The notes below the pieces were generated by a model, which worked only from the letters and a program-made list of their open reading frames with translations, was not told the DNA's origin and did not search any database. 64,000 nt of DNA from contig NZ_JAMJPL010000008.1 of the NCBI RefSeq assembly GCF_023555055.1, forward strand, positions 1 through 64,000. The letters run 5' to 3'. Position 1 is the stretch's first letter. The number at the start of each line of letters is the position of its first letter. The DNA comes from Marinobacter sp. ATCH36 (GTDB lineage: Bacteria; Pseudomonadota; Gammaproteobacteria; Pseudomonadales; Oleiphilaceae). Positions 1-10,171 of this stretch are shown here, in pieces. A program made the position numbers and the translations under genes.

Positions 1-46
1 CCTGCCGCCAGCGTTCAATCTGAGCCATGATCAAACTCTTCAGTTT
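1..46 (-). rRNA. 16S ribosomal RNA, 5' end only
   Basis: Read on the minus strand, these bases give the universal 5' end of bacterial 16S rRNA, including AGAGTTTGATCATGGCTCAG (the 27F primer site) followed by ATTGAACGCTGGCGGCAGG. The gene runs out of the window at position 1. The mature 5' end is placed at about 46 by similarity to the E. coli start and could be off by a few bases. A leader with a boxA antitermination site and a strong promoter lie upstream (47-380), so this is the start of an rRNA operon. Confidence 0.97.
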
Positions 47-380
47 AAATCATACAAGAATCCGAAGATCCTCTATTCTTGCTCAAGACAAAACTCAATT
101 TCGACGAGTCACTGTCCTGATATTTCGGTTCCGAAATACCTCGGCCAGCGCCCACACGAATTACTTGGTCAACTTTTTAAAGAGCGTTCGGGGCTTGCCC
201 GATCAAGGTGGCGTATTCTACATCGAATCACCGCCTTGTCAACCGTTTATTTTGGCGCCGGCTTGATGCCGAAAAATAACCAATAAACTCAAACGGTTGT
301 CTTTCAGTTTCTGACCCGCCTTAGTGACGCGTCCCTCGAAAGAGATGCGCATTCTACAGAGACCTGAGAATGTGTCAACG
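47..380 (-). promoter_or_regulatory. rRNA operon promoter and leader with boxA
   Basis: This gene-free stretch (47-469) is the leader of the rRNA operon. On the minus strand TTGACA (373-378), a 16-nt spacer and TAGAAT (351-356) form a near-consensus sigma-70 promoter. An A/T-rich tract that could be an UP element lies just upstream, and a GCGC stretch follows the -10, as in stringently controlled rRNA promoters. At 173-186 CGCTCTTTAAAAAG matches the boxA antitermination site, followed by AATTCGTGTGGG, which resembles the E. coli boxC region. A short hairpin (TATTTCGG/CCGAAATA, 121-138) lies between boxA and 16S. From 381 to 469 I see nothing beyond the pssA downstream end. Confidence 0.85.
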
Positions 381-469
381 AGGTTAATCAACTATTTTTA
401 CGCTATTTCGGTTAGCACCTATAACGTTGTTCAAACCGCGAACAAGATGCTCACTTTCTACCCCGAAAC

Positions 470-1321
470 TTACCCAGACTGGCCTTCTGCGTGACGTGTT
501 TTTCTGAATAACGCCAGGACCGGACCGGACAACGCATAAGCAAGAAAGCCGGTAAACAGGACAGTTGCCGGATCAAGCGCAATCACCACGAACATGAGTA
601 CCACCAGCAGGATCGCTGCGAAAGGAACACGTCCCCGCATATCCAGATCCTTGAAGCTTTTATAGAGGATGTTGCTGACCATCAGCACCCCGCAACCACC
701 GACAACGATGATCGTCATTAATGTCAGCCAGCTGGCAGGCTCCACAGCGTGGAAACACCAGACCAGCCCGGCCACGCAAGCAGCCGCAGCGGGACTGGCC
801 AACCCGACAAAGAACTTCTTGTCCACAGAGCCAATCTGCGTATTGAAACGCGCCAGTCGCAAAGCCGCTCCGGCGACATAAATGAAGGTAATAGCCCAGC
901 CAACCTGACCAAGGTTATTCAGTGACCAGAAGAAGGCTACCAATCCGGGCGCCACACCAAAGGCCACCATATCGGCAAGACTGTCGTATTCCTCACCAAA
1001 CTTGCTCTGAGTATTGGTTAGTCTCGCGACGCGTCCATCAAGACCATCGAGGATCATGGACACAAAGATCGCGATGGCCGCATTATCAAACACGCCATTA
1101 GCGGCAGATACAATGGCGTAGAAGCCAGAAAACAGCGACGCCGTCGTCAGCGCATTTGGCAGCAGGTAAATCCCCTTGCGGCGGACCGGGGCGCCTTCAA
1201 CCAGCTCTTCCTCAACGACTTCGCCAGTCTCGATATCATATTCATGCCCCTTTAACTCATCTGGCCCCTGGGCATTATTGTTTTCTACCGGTTTTTCAGT
1301 CTGCTTTTTTTCGTCAGTCAT
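470..1321 (-). CDS. pssA: CDP-diacylglycerol--serine O-phosphatidyltransferase
   Basis: This enzyme makes phosphatidylserine from CDP-diacylglycerol and serine, the first committed step to phosphatidylethanolamine, in the inner membrane. The CDP-alcohol phosphotransferase signature DGx2ARx8Gx3Dx3D is complete (DGRVAR...GEEYDSLAD), and the rest is a run of hydrophobic segments after a charged, acidic N-terminal tail. The start at 1321 (MTDEKK) is preferred over an in-frame ATG at 1342 because GGAG lies 8 nt upstream of it. The gene follows ilvC, as in Pseudomonas, but a strong bidirectional hairpin terminator lies between them, so it may have its own promoter or depend on read-through. Confidence 0.93.
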   Translation of the reverse strand: MTDEKKQTEKPVENNNAQGPDELKGHEYDIETGEVVEEELVEGAPVRRKGIYLLPNALTTASLFSGFYAIVSAANGVFDNAAIAIFVSMILDGLDGRVARLTNTQSKFGEEYDSLADMVAFGVAPGLVAFFWSLNNLGQVGWAITFIYVAGAALRLARFNTQIGSVDKKFFVGLASPAAAACVAGLVWCFHAVEPASWLTLMTIIVVGGCGVLMVSNILYKSFKDLDMRGRVPFAAILLVVLMFVVIALDPATVLFTGFLAYALSGPVLALFRKTRHAEGQSG

Positions 1322-1360
1322 TCCACTCACTCCGGAAAGCATTTAGGCGGAGTATATACG

Positions 1361-1389
1361 AAAAACGCGGCCTCCCGGGCCGCGTTTTT
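1361..1389. terminator. Bidirectional intrinsic terminator between ilvC and pssA
   Basis: A perfect 12-bp stem (AAAAACGCGGCC at 1361-1372, GGCCGCGTTTTT at 1378-1389) closes a 5-nt loop, with A and T tracts built into the stem. It should stop transcripts from either side. Since ilvC and pssA run in the same direction, it would end most ilvC messages. Confidence 0.85.
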
Positions 1390-1411
1390 AAAACCAGGTC
1401 GATTGAACGAC

Positions 1412-2437
<1,026 letters not shown>

Positions 2438-2497
2438 CTATCTATTGTTAATTGGCCTTTTCGTGGCCGTCATTGTACAGAATGATGTCAACGCCCG

Positions 2498-2989
2498 TTA
2501 CAGGCTTAATACCTTCTCGCCACGGGCAATGCCGGAAACACCGCTGCGAACGACCTCAAGCACACCCGATGTTCCGACCGCCTGGATAAAACCATCCAGC
2601 TTTTCGCTGTTGCCGGCCAGCTGGACGGTATAAACGGAGCTGGTGACATCCACGATCTGGCCACGAAAAATGTCGACAGTACGCTTGATCTCCGCCCGCT
2701 GGGAGCCTGTGGCCTTGAGCTTTACAAGCATCAGCTCGCGCTCGATGTGCGCTCCCTCGGTAAGATCCACCAGCTTGACCACCTCAATCAGTTTATTGAG
2801 CTGCTTGGTGATCTGCTCGATAACCTTGTCGGAGCCGGTGGTGGTTACCGTCAGGCGCGACAGGGTCTCGTCCTCGGTGGGGGCCACTGTCAGCGTTTCG
2901 ATGTTGTAATTGCGCTGCGAAAACAGCCCCACCACACGGGAGAGGGCACCCGGTTCGTTCTCAAGCAAAACAGAAATGATTCGACGCAT
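2498..2989 (-). CDS. ilvH: Acetolactate synthase, small regulatory subunit
   Basis: Regulatory subunit of acetohydroxyacid synthase III type; it activates the large subunit and makes it sensitive to valine. The N-terminal ACT domain begins ISVLLENEPGALSRVVGLFS, with the loop that binds valine in this family, and residues about 80-163 form the second ferredoxin-like domain. The length of 163 residues is normal. It starts 2 nt after the ilvB stop codon, so the two are translationally close and made together. Confidence 0.97.
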   Translation of the reverse strand: MRRIISVLLENEPGALSRVVGLFSQRNYNIETLTVAPTEDETLSRLTVTTTGSDKVIEQITKQLNKLIEVVKLVDLTEGAHIERELMLVKLKATGSQRAEIKRTVDIFRGQIVDVTSSVYTVQLAGNSEKLDGFIQAVGTSGVLEVVRSGVSGIARGEKVLSL

Positions 2990-2991
2990 GA

Positions 2992-4710
2992 TCAGACCCT
3001 CTCCGTCTTGCTAAGCCACATGTCCTTCATTGAGCCACGCGCTACCTGCATCGGGTAGACGTGCTCAAATCGGTCAACGTAGATGTCAACGAATACCAGA
3101 TCATCCTTCATCGCCAGCGCCTCTTTGAGCATTGGCTCCAGATCTTCCTTTTTCTCAATCCTGACACCCTTGTGACCATACGCCTCAGCTAACTTGATGA
3201 AATCTGGCAACGATCCCATGTAGGACTCGGCGTGACGGGACTCGTAGTTCATATCCTGCCACTGCTTGACCATGCCAAGAGCCTGGTTGTTCAGGTTAAT
3301 GATCTTCACCGGCAGGTTGTACTGCTTGCAGGTAGACAGCTCCTGGATATTCATCTGGATACTGCCCTCGCCGGTAATGCACAGAACCTCGTCGTCCGGA
3401 TGAGTCAGTTTGACACCCATGGCGGCCGGCAGGCCGAACCCCATGGTTCCCAAACCACCGGAGTTGATCCAGCGATTGGGCCTGTCGAACTTGTAATACT
3501 GGGCAGCAAACATCTGATGCTGACCTACGTCCGAAGTAACGAACGCCTCGCCCTTGGTCAGCCGCCAAAGCGCTTCGACCACTTCCTGCGGTTTGATCAC
3601 ATCCGGACTGGTTTCATAGCGCATGCCGTGGAAGGCACGCCACTCTTCAATCTGCTTCCACCAGGCAGCAATTGCCTCCGCATCAGGCTTTTCCTTGCTC
3701 TCTTTGACAAGGGTGATCATTTCCTTGAGCACGGCATCCACAGGACCAACGATGGGAACGTCCGCATCAATGGTTTTGGAGATCGATGCCGGGTCGATAT
3801 CGATATGGACAATGCGGGCACCAGGACAGAACTTCTCGGTAGCGTTGGTGACGCGGTCGTCAAACCGGGCTCCCACACAGAGAATCAGATCCGAATGATG
3901 CATGGCCATATTCGATTCATAGGTGCCATGCATTCCCAGCCAACCGAGATGTTGCTTATCCGAGGCGGGATAACAGCCGATACCCATAATGGTATTGGTG
4001 ATCGGATAACCAAGCATCTTGACCAATTCCGTCAGCTGATCCGAAGCCTTGCCAAGAATGACACCACCACCGGCATAGATAATGGGGCGCCTGGCCGCCA
4101 TCAGCATATCCACAGCTTTCTTGATCTGGCCGGCGTGGCCGCGAATCGCCGGATTGTATGAGCGAAGCTTCACCTTCTTCGGGAACACGTACTCATAACG
4201 TTCGTTCGGTGTGGTCATATCTTTGGGGATATCGACCACCACCGGGCCGGGGCGACCGGTAGCAGCTATGTAGTAGGCCTTACGAATGATCTCGGGGATA
4301 TCTTCCGGATGACGAACGCTCAGGTTGTGCTTCACAACAGGACGGGAGACGCCGATCATATCGGTCTCCTGGAACGCGTCCTCGCCAATCAGGGTTGATG
4401 CGACCTGCCCGCAAAGAACCACCATCGGAATGGAGTCCATAAATGCGGTAGCGATGCCAGTAATGGTGTTGGTGGCTCCAGGACCCGAGGTTACCAGTAC
4501 GGTACCCGGTAATCCGGTGGCACGCGCATAGCCGTCAGCCATATGGACCGCCGCCTGTTCGTGACGCACCAGGATGTGCTTGACCTTGTCCTGCCTGAAC
4601 AACGCATCATAGATATGCAACGCTGCCCCACCCGGATAGCCGTATATGTATTCAATCCCTTCATCTTGAAGGGACCGGATCAGCATATCGGCGCCAGACA
4701 ATAACTCCAC
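2992..4710 (-). CDS. ilvB: Acetolactate synthase, large catalytic subunit
   Basis: Catalytic subunit of acetohydroxyacid synthase, a thiamine diphosphate and FAD enzyme that condenses two pyruvates, or pyruvate with 2-ketobutyrate. Length (572 residues) fits the biosynthetic IlvI/IlvB type. The ThDP-activating glutamate is in LVRHEQAAVHMADGYAR (about residue 50), and the ThDP/Mg motif reads TGEGSIQMNIQEL through IINLNN (about 440-470), with GEG in place of the commoner GDG. The naming ilvB or ilvI is a matter of convention here. It is first of ilvB-ilvH-ilvC, and a 480-bp leader region with several hairpins precedes it. Confidence 0.97.
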   Translation of the reverse strand: MELLSGADMLIRSLQDEGIEYIYGYPGGAALHIYDALFRQDKVKHILVRHEQAAVHMADGYARATGLPGTVLVTSGPGATNTITGIATAFMDSIPMVVLCGQVASTLIGEDAFQETDMIGVSRPVVKHNLSVRHPEDIPEIIRKAYYIAATGRPGPVVVDIPKDMTTPNERYEYVFPKKVKLRSYNPAIRGHAGQIKKAVDMLMAARRPIIYAGGGVILGKASDQLTELVKMLGYPITNTIMGIGCYPASDKQHLGWLGMHGTYESNMAMHHSDLILCVGARFDDRVTNATEKFCPGARIVHIDIDPASISKTIDADVPIVGPVDAVLKEMITLVKESKEKPDAEAIAAWWKQIEEWRAFHGMRYETSPDVIKPQEVVEALWRLTKGEAFVTSDVGQHQMFAAQYYKFDRPNRWINSGGLGTMGFGLPAAMGVKLTHPDDEVLCITGEGSIQMNIQELSTCKQYNLPVKIINLNNQALGMVKQWQDMNYESRHAESYMGSLPDFIKLAEAYGHKGVRIEKKEDLEPMLKEALAMKDDLVFVDIYVDRFEHVYPMQVARGSMKDMWLSKTERV

Positions 4711-5192
4711 GATGTTCTACCCTCTTCTACGAGTGAATGAGCCGGGAAAGTCCCGGTTGCCTGGATCTCCGGGTATCAAGCTTCTTGTGAAAGCTTAACC
4801 GGATATTCCGCCACACCAGCTGTAAGAGGTTGTCTCCTGGCCAGCCGCCCTCCTGAGGGTTGCGGAGAACGGCCAATCTACGGGTTGCACGTAAGCAACA
4901 ACCGGTCCGCGACTTGCGCGTGGCATTCAGTGTGGTAATTAACGGGGGATACTCGCACGGGATTGCCTGCCGTATTGACCCCAGTCCTCAGGCAATCTGC
5001 AATTTTGACAGCGCTGAACTCCCTGTCAATAGCGGCGGCAGTATTCTCTGTTGTTACTCGACAAAGGTCCCCATACTTTGTGCAAGTATTTGAACCAGAC
5101 TCACGAAAGTTACCTTTACAAATGGCATGATGCACATAGGCTAGACAAAGATGGTGCTCTGCAAGGCAGTGCTCCGACAAGGCTAACGCGGA
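4711..5192. promoter_or_regulatory. Divergent leader and promoter region between ilvB and the DUF4124 gene
   Basis: A 482-bp gene-free stretch. On the minus strand just before ilvB the leader holds AAGCTT-N7-AAGCTT and a CCGGGA-ctt-TCCCGG hairpin (near 4741-4757). An upstream ACCCGG could pair with the same CCGGG, so two folds are mutually exclusive, which is compatible with attenuation. No T tract follows and I found no convincing leader peptide rich in Ile, Val or Leu. A minus-strand TTGACA (about 5023-5028) is a possible -35. On plus, TTTACA (5115-5120), 16 nt, TAGGCT (5137-5142) could serve the DUF4124 gene. ATACTT-N5-AAGTAT (5073-5089) lies in the middle and may be an operator. Confidence 0.4.
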
Positions 5193-5663
5193 ATGAGTAG
5201 AGGCATGAACAGAAAAATCTTTACCCTGGCAGTACTTCTGGTTGCGGCACCGACAATATCTTCGGCTGCCTCCGTCTACAAATGGATCGATGAGAACGGG
5301 GTTACACACTTCGGTGACCGACAGCCAACAGGACAACAATCGGAGTCTGTCAGCATACGAACCGGGAAGAGCTCTGAAGGCAGCCGACCGAGCCCACAAC
5401 AACAGGTTGAAGCCCTCGAAGAACAGGAAGCCGAGCAGGCCGAGCAACGGCAGGAGAGCGCCGTGGAAGAGGCGCGTCGCAAGCAGCGGGAAGCAAATTG
5501 CGAAACCGCACGCAGTAATCTGAGCATCCTGCAGCGTAACAGCCGGATACGCGTGGAAGAGAATGGTGAAATGCGTTATTTGTCAGAAGAAGAAATCGAA
5601 GAAAAGCGCAATGAGTTTGAGGAAATCGCCGACGAAAACTGTGGCACGCCGTCCGAACAGTAA
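5193..5663 (+). CDS. DUF4124 domain-containing exported protein
   Basis: A 156-residue protein of unknown function. After a signal peptide (MNRKIFTLAVLLVAAP..., cleavage likely after SSA), residues about 27-60 match the DUF4124 pattern YKWIDENGVTHFGDRQP, found at the N-terminus of many exported gammaproteobacterial proteins. The rest is a highly charged Glu/Gln/Arg-rich coiled-coil-like stretch with two cysteines (in EANCET and DENCGT) that could form a disulfide in the periplasm. ATG at 5193 has AAGG upstream; an in-frame ATG at 5205 is the alternative. It is followed by a strong terminator shared with the convergent clpB. Confidence 0.8.
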   Translation: MSRGMNRKIFTLAVLLVAAPTISSAASVYKWIDENGVTHFGDRQPTGQQSESVSIRTGKSSEGSRPSPQQQVEALEEQEAEQAEQRQESAVEEARRKQREANCETARSNLSILQRNSRIRVEENGEMRYLSEEEIEEKRNEFEEIADENCGTPSEQ

Positions 5664-5702
5664 ACCGGTAAGCGGAAAAAACGCACCATTGCCAGAACGA
5701 AG

Positions 5703-5728
5703 AAGGCGGGGCCAGCTGCCCCGCCTTT
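5703..5728. terminator. Bidirectional terminator between the DUF4124 gene and clpB
   Basis: Perfect 10-bp GC-rich stem AAGGCGGGGC (5703-5712) / GCCCCGCCTT (5718-5727) with a 5-nt loop, T residues on the right and A residues on the left. It lies between two convergent genes and should serve both. Confidence 0.8.
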
Positions 5729-5740
5729 CCGTCTCCTGCA

Positions 5741-8317
5741 TCAAGCCTTGGAAAACTCCAGGGCATGATCCTTCACTGTTCCGCGAATGGTATCCCCAGA
5801 CAGGAAATCCCCCTGTAGCAGCCTTTGCGCCAACGGGTTTTCGATCATCCGCTGAATGGCACGCTTGAGCGGGCGAGCACCGTAAACCGGGTCGTAACCG
5901 ACTTCTCCCAACAGTTCCATGGCAGCATCGTCCAACTCCAGCTTCATATCCTGTTCTTTCAGGCGCTTGCTGAGGATCTCGATCTGGACCTTGGCAATGC
6001 CCTGAATCTGGCTCTTGGCCAGCGGATGGAACACCACAACCTCGTCCACGCGATTGATAAACTCGGGCCTGAAGTGAGTGCCTACTACCTCCATAACAGC
6101 CGATTTCATGGCCTCGTAGTTTTCTTCACCCGCTTTCTGCTGGATGATGTCCGACCCCAGGTTGGACGTCATCACGATGACGGTATTGCGGAAATCCACG
6201 GTTCTGCCCTGGCCATCCGTCAGGCGACCATCCTCAAGCACCTGCAGCAAAATGTTGAATACATCCGGATGCGCCTTCTCAACCTCGTCCAGCAACAGCA
6301 CGGAATAGGGCCGGCGACGCACCGCTTCAGTGAGATAGCCACCCTCTTCATAGCCCACGTAGCCAGGAGGTGCCCCAATCAACCGGGCAACGGAGTGCTT
6401 TTCCATAAACTCGGACATGTCGATTCGCACCATGGCCTCTTCCGTATCAAACAGGAAGGATGCCAGAGCCTTGCAAAGCTCGGTTTTACCCACACCCGTG
6501 GGCCCCAGGAACAGGAAGGAACCGTTCGGGCGATGAGGGTCTGACAGCCCGGCACGGGAACGACGTACCGCATTGGACACGGCCTCCACAGCTTCGGCCT
6601 GGCCGATTACACGGTTATGCAGCGCTTCCTCCATACGCATGAGCTTGTCGCGTTCACCTTCAAGCATTTTCGATACCGGAATGCCGGTCCACTTGGACAC
6701 TACCTCGGCAATTTCCTCATCCGTCACGCGGTTGCGGAGCAGCGTCATCTCCATCATTTCCGCCTGGCTCGCCATATCCAGTTGGCGCTCCAGTTCTGGA
6801 ATCTGACCGTATTGCAACTCGGACATACGGCCAAGATCACCTGCGCGCCGGGCATTTTCAAGATCAATTCTGGCCTGCTCCAACTGACTCTTGATCTTCT
6901 GGGAGCCGTGCAGCGCAGCTTTCTCTGTATTCCAGACCTCTTCCAGGTCCGCGTATTCGCGCTCAACACCGGTGATTACGTCCGAAAGCTCCGAGAGTCG
7001 TTTTTTCGAGGCCGCATCGGTTTCCTTTTTCAACGCCTCACGCTCTATCTTCAACTGGATCAGGCGACGCTCAAGGCGGTCCAGCGCTTCCGGCTTGGAG
7101 TCCATTTCCATGCGAATCTGGCTGGCTGCCTCATCCACCAGATCAATCGCCTTGTCCGGCAACTGGCGGTCGGCGATGTAACGGTGAGACAGCTTGGCCG
7201 CTGCAATAATGGCACCATCCGTCACTTCCACGCCGTGGTGAACTTCGTAGCGCTCCTTGAGGCCGCGAAGTATGGCAATGGTGTCCTCCTCATTGGGCTC
7301 GGAGACCAGTACTTTCTGGAAGCGACGCTCCAGGGCGGCGTCTTTCTCGATGTTTTCACGGTACTCATCCAGGGTGGTAGCACCCACACAATGCAGCTCA
7401 CCTCTCGCCAAGGCGGGCTTGAGCATGTTGCCAGCGTCCATTGACCCCTCGGCTTTGCCAGCGCCGACCACAGTATGAATTTCGTCGATAAACAGGATGA
7501 TCTGCCCTTCCTGCTTGGCCAGCTCATTGAGCACAGCCTTAAGGCGCTCCTCAAAATCGCCGCGGAATTTGGCGCCGGCAATCAGGGAGCCCATATCCAG
7601 CGACAGCACTCGTTTGTTCTTCAAGCCTTCCGGCACTTCACCGTTCACGATTCGCTGTGCAAGCCCCTCCACAATGGCGGTCTTGCCCACACCCGGCTCA
7701 CCGATAAGCACAGGGTTATTCTTCCGGCGACGCTGAAGTACCTGAATGGTGCGGCGGATTTCATCATCACGACCGATCACCGGGTCCAGTTTGCCAGCTT
7801 CAGCACGCTCGGTAAGATCAATGGTGTATTTGGACAGGGCCTGCCGGTTTTCTTCCGCAGAGGCGTCATCGACCGATTCACCACCGCGAACCGCATCAAT
7901 AGCGGTTTCCAGTGACGATTTGTCGACACCCTGCTCACGCAGAACCCGCCCAAGCGTACCCCGATCTTCAAGGGCTGCCAGCAGCATCAATTCGCTGGAA
8001 ATAAACTGGTCACCGCGTTTTTGAGCGAGTTTGTCAGCGATATTGAACAATCGCCCCATGTCATTGGACATAGATACATCGCCGGCCGAGCCCTGCACTT
8101 CCGGCAGGTTTTCTATTTCCTGGGCGACAGCCTGGCGGATGCGACCTGGCTCGGCACCTGCCTGTTTCAGTAATGGCTTGATGGAGCTGCCCTGCTGATC
8201 CATCAGCGCCTGCATCAGGTGCACGGGTTCAATAAAATTGTGGTCCTTGCCTACCGCAATGGACTGGGCATCCGCCAGTGCGGTTTGCAGTTTGCTGGTC
8301 AGCTTGTCGATTCTCAT
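5741..8317 (-). CDS. clpB: ATP-dependent disaggregase chaperone ClpB
   Basis: Hexameric AAA+ machine that, with DnaK, pulls polypeptides out of aggregates after heat stress. All family parts are present over 858 residues: Clp-N repeat domain (1-145), first ATPase with Walker [10 protein letters not shown] (about 205) and Walker B ILFIDEIH, the coiled-coil middle domain (about 400-525), second ATPase with GPTGVGKTE (about 607) and [13 protein letters not shown], and the C-terminal small domain. The Walker motifs look intact in both rings. A sigma-32-like promoter lies upstream, so heat induction is expected. Confidence 0.98.
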   Translation of the reverse strand: MRIDKLTSKLQTALADAQSIAVGKDHNFIEPVHLMQALMDQQGSSIKPLLKQAGAEPGRIRQAVAQEIENLPEVQGSAGDVSMSNDMGRLFNIADKLAQKRGDQFISSELMLLAALEDRGTLGRVLREQGVDKSSLETAIDAVRGGESVDDASAEENRQALSKYTIDLTERAEAGKLDPVIGRDDEIRRTIQVLQRRRKNNPVLIGEPGVGKTAIVEGLAQRIVNGEVPEGLKNKRVLSLDMGSLIAGAKFRGDFEERLKAVLNELAKQEGQIILFIDEIHTVVGAGKAEGSMDAGNMLKPALARGELHCVGATTLDEYRENIEKDAALERRFQKVLVSEPNEEDTIAILRGLKERYEVHHGVEVTDGAIIAAAKLSHRYIADRQLPDKAIDLVDEAASQIRMEMDSKPEALDRLERRLIQLKIEREALKKETDAASKKRLSELSDVITGVEREYADLEEVWNTEKAALHGSQKIKSQLEQARIDLENARRAGDLGRMSELQYGQIPELERQLDMASQAEMMEMTLLRNRVTDEEIAEVVSKWTGIPVSKMLEGERDKLMRMEEALHNRVIGQAEAVEAVSNAVRRSRAGLSDPHRPNGSFLFLGPTGVGKTELCKALASFLFDTEEAMVRIDMSEFMEKHSVARLIGAPPGYVGYEEGGYLTEAVRRRPYSVLLLDEVEKAHPDVFNILLQVLEDGRLTDGQGRTVDFRNTVIVMTSNLGSDIIQQKAGEENYEAMKSAVMEVVGTHFRPEFINRVDEVVVFHPLAKSQIQGIAKVQIEILSKRLKEQDMKLELDDAAMELLGEVGYDPVYGARPLKRAIQRMIENPLAQRLLQGDFLSGDTIRGTVKDHALEFSKA

Positions 8318-8395
8318 AGTCTGGTATTCCCCAATGTCTGTCGTGCGGCCGGGAAGAAGTTTTCGCCGGCGGCAATTTCACTGCTTTGACAGTTA

Positions 8396-8423
8396 ATGTA
8401 GGGGCGATTGGCGGGACTTCAAG
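8396..8423 (-). promoter_or_regulatory. Sigma-32 (heat-shock) promoter of clpB
   Basis: On the minus strand CTTGAA (8418-8423), a 13-nt spacer and CCCCTACAT (8396-8404) match the RpoH consensus CTTGAAA-N13-15-CCCCATNTA with one substitution in the -10 core. It sits about 80 bp upstream of the clpB start codon, the right place for a gene controlled by RpoH in other gammaproteobacteria. Confidence 0.8.
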
Positions 8424-8460
8424 CAGGCAAGCACAAGAAGTGTCAGAAAATTGACGGGCA

Positions 8461-9204
8461 TCATGAAATGTAGATCAGGCTCGCCATCCTTCCGGTTTGG
8501 CCGTCCCGACGGTAAGAAAAGAAGCGATCACTGTCGGTTACCGTGCAGAACTTGCCACCGTATACTTGGTGCACTCCGGCATTTGCGAGCCTTTGCCGAG
8601 CCAGCTCATACAGGTCAGCCAGGTAACGCCCGGAATGCCGATGGCTGGGCAGGAATGCCTTGGCTGCCTGCGGGTCGTTCAGCAGAAAAGCCTCTCGCAC
8701 CTCTCCGCCAACCTCAAACTGATCGGGGCCGATGGCCGGCCCCAGCCAGGCAAGAACACTGGCTGGATTGCCCAGGCGCTCCACTGTCCGCTCCAGAACG
8801 CCATTGCACAACCCGCGCCAGCCGGCGTGAGCCGCCGCCACCTGACCACTGGAGGGATTACAGAACAACACTGGCAGGCAATCCGCCGTCATGACCACAC
8901 AAACGGTTCCGGGCTGCGAAGTGAAACTGGCATCAGCCGTGACCTCACCAGCTTGCGGCAGCTCTGCGACGTCGGTGCCATGAATCTGCTTGAGCCAACC
9001 AAAGGACTCTGCCCCGGGCTGGGCCCACTGACCAAGCAAGGCACAATTCCGAGCCACATCCACAGGGTTATCGCCCACATGGGTACCAAGGTTCAGGGAG
9101 TCCCAAGGGGGCCTGCTAACCCCCCCAACCCTCGTGGTACATGCAGCATGTACCCAGGAAGGTGCCGGCCAGTCCGGTACAATCATTGGCAACTCAGAAG
9201 TCAT
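8461..9204 (-). CDS. pgeF: Multicopper-type purine nucleoside phosphorylase/oxidase (YfiH/LACC1 family)
   Basis: Member of the YfiH (DUF152, Cu-oxidase_4) family, long called polyphenol oxidase and now linked to purine nucleoside phosphorolysis and, for PgeF, editing of peptidoglycan precursors. Visible family marks are TTRVGGVSRPPWDSLNLG at the N-terminus, the metal-site segment AAHAGWRGLCNG (about 140-150) and the ADCLP motif with a conserved cysteine. The start at 9204 (MTSELP) has GGAG 4 nt upstream and overlaps the rluD 3' end by 11 nt; an ATG at 9225 is possible. It follows rluD on the same strand, the usual order (rluD-yfiH-clpB). Confidence 0.88.
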   Translation of the reverse strand: MTSELPMIVPDWPAPSWVHAACTTRVGGVSRPPWDSLNLGTHVGDNPVDVARNCALLGQWAQPGAESFGWLKQIHGTDVAELPQAGEVTADASFTSQPGTVCVVMTADCLPVLFCNPSSGQVAAAHAGWRGLCNGVLERTVERLGNPASVLAWLGPAIGPDQFEVGGEVREAFLLNDPQAAKAFLPSHRHSGRYLADLYELARQRLANAGVHQVYGGKFCTVTDSDRFFSYRRDGQTGRMASLIYIS

Positions 9205-10171
9205 GATTCTCCAGATCTTTAACATGCTTGCGAAGCGCTGCGAGCAATATTTCCATGTCCTCGGGCAGAGGCACCTCCCAGCTCAGTACTTCGCCACTCT
9301 GCGGATGCTCCAGTGTTAGCTGGCGTGCATGGAGCGCCTGGCGCTGGAACCCCGAGAGCACGTCGCGCAGTTCATCCGTCGTTCCTTTGGGCAGGCGCAG
9401 CCGGCCCCCGTATTGTGGATCTCCAACCAGCGGATGCTTCACATGAGCCATATGCACCCGTATCTGATGGGTACGCCCACTTTCGAGCTTACAGCGAACG
9501 TGAGTGTGCGCCGCAAAACGCTCCACCAGGCGATAGTGTGTTACTGCAGGTTTACCGGTGGGCACCACTGCCATCTTTTTGCGCTCGCGAGGGTGACGGC
9601 CAATCGGTGCGTCCACTGTCGACCCTCCTGTCAGTGTCCCCACCACGATGGCTTCGTACTCACGTCCCATGGTGCGGGTCTGCAGCTGATCCACCAGCGA
9701 TGTGTGGGCAATCAGGCTGCGCGCCACCACCATGATTCCGGAAGTATCCTTGTCGAGGCGATGCACAATGCCAGCTCTTGGAAGGTTTTCCACTTCCGGG
9801 GCATAGTTCAGCAGCGCATTGACCAACGTGCCATCAGCATGGCCGGCAGCGGGGTGAACAACCAGGCCTGCCGGCTTGTTGATAACCAGAAGGTGCTCGT
9901 CTTCATAGACGATATCCAGGGAAATGGATTCCGCCTGCCAGCTCACTTGCGCCTCTGGCTCAGCATCCAGCTCAAGCCTGTCCCCCAGCATGACCTTGTC
10001 ACGGGGCTTGCAGGCCTTCCCGTTCACCGTCAGCGCCCCGGTTTTGATCCAGCCCTGTAATCGTGAACGGGAATGCTCTGGCATCAGCTCTGCTGCAGCC
10101 TGATCCAGGCGGCGGTCACTGTGTTCCGGCGGAACAGAGAAGCTGGCAATAATACGGTTTTCAGACGACAT
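9194..10171 (-). CDS. rluD: 23S rRNA pseudouridine(1911/1915/1917) synthase RluD
   Basis: Makes three pseudouridines in helix 69 of 23S rRNA, important for ribosome assembly. An N-terminal S4 RNA-binding domain (about residues 15-70, RSRLQGWIKTGALTVNG) precedes the catalytic domain with the RluA-family signature HRLDKDTSGIMVVA, whose aspartate is the nucleophile. The start at 10171 (MSSENR) gives the usual length of 325 residues; a longer reading from 10246 adds 25 residues that look non-protein-like and would overlap the upstream region of the divergent bamD. It is head-to-head with bamD, as in many gammaproteobacteria. Confidence 0.95.
   Translation of the reverse strand: MSSENRIIASFSVPPEHSDRRLDQAAAELMPEHSRSRLQGWIKTGALTVNGKACKPRDKVMLGDRLELDAEPEAQVSWQAESISLDIVYEDEHLLVINKPAGLVVHPAAGHADGTLVNALLNYAPEVENLPRAGIVHRLDKDTSGIMVVARSLIAHTSLVDQLQTRTMGREYEAIVVGTLTGGSTVDAPIGRHPRERKKMAVVPTGKPAVTHYRLVERFAAHTHVRCKLESGRTHQIRVHMAHVKHPLVGDPQYGGRLRLPKGTTDELRDVLSGFQRQALHARQLTLEHPQSGEVLSWEVPLPEDMEILLAALRKHVKDLENHDF

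Noticed and set aside
27..266. Open frame of 79 codons overlapping the 16S leader
   Set aside because: It begins inside the 16S 5' end and crosses boxA on the opposite strand; rRNA leader DNA, not coding.
3232..4161. A 309-codon open frame on plus antisense to ilvB
   Set aside because: Mirror of the ilvB frame, His/Gly/Asp-rich as such shadows usually are, with no family resemblance.
4878..5447. Open frame of 189 codons on minus upstream of ilvB, considered as a gene or leader peptide
   Set aside because: It overlaps the DUF4124 gene in antisense and crosses the promoter region, with no domain and no fitting ribosome site; it is not rich in Ile, Val or Leu codons where an attenuator peptide would need them.
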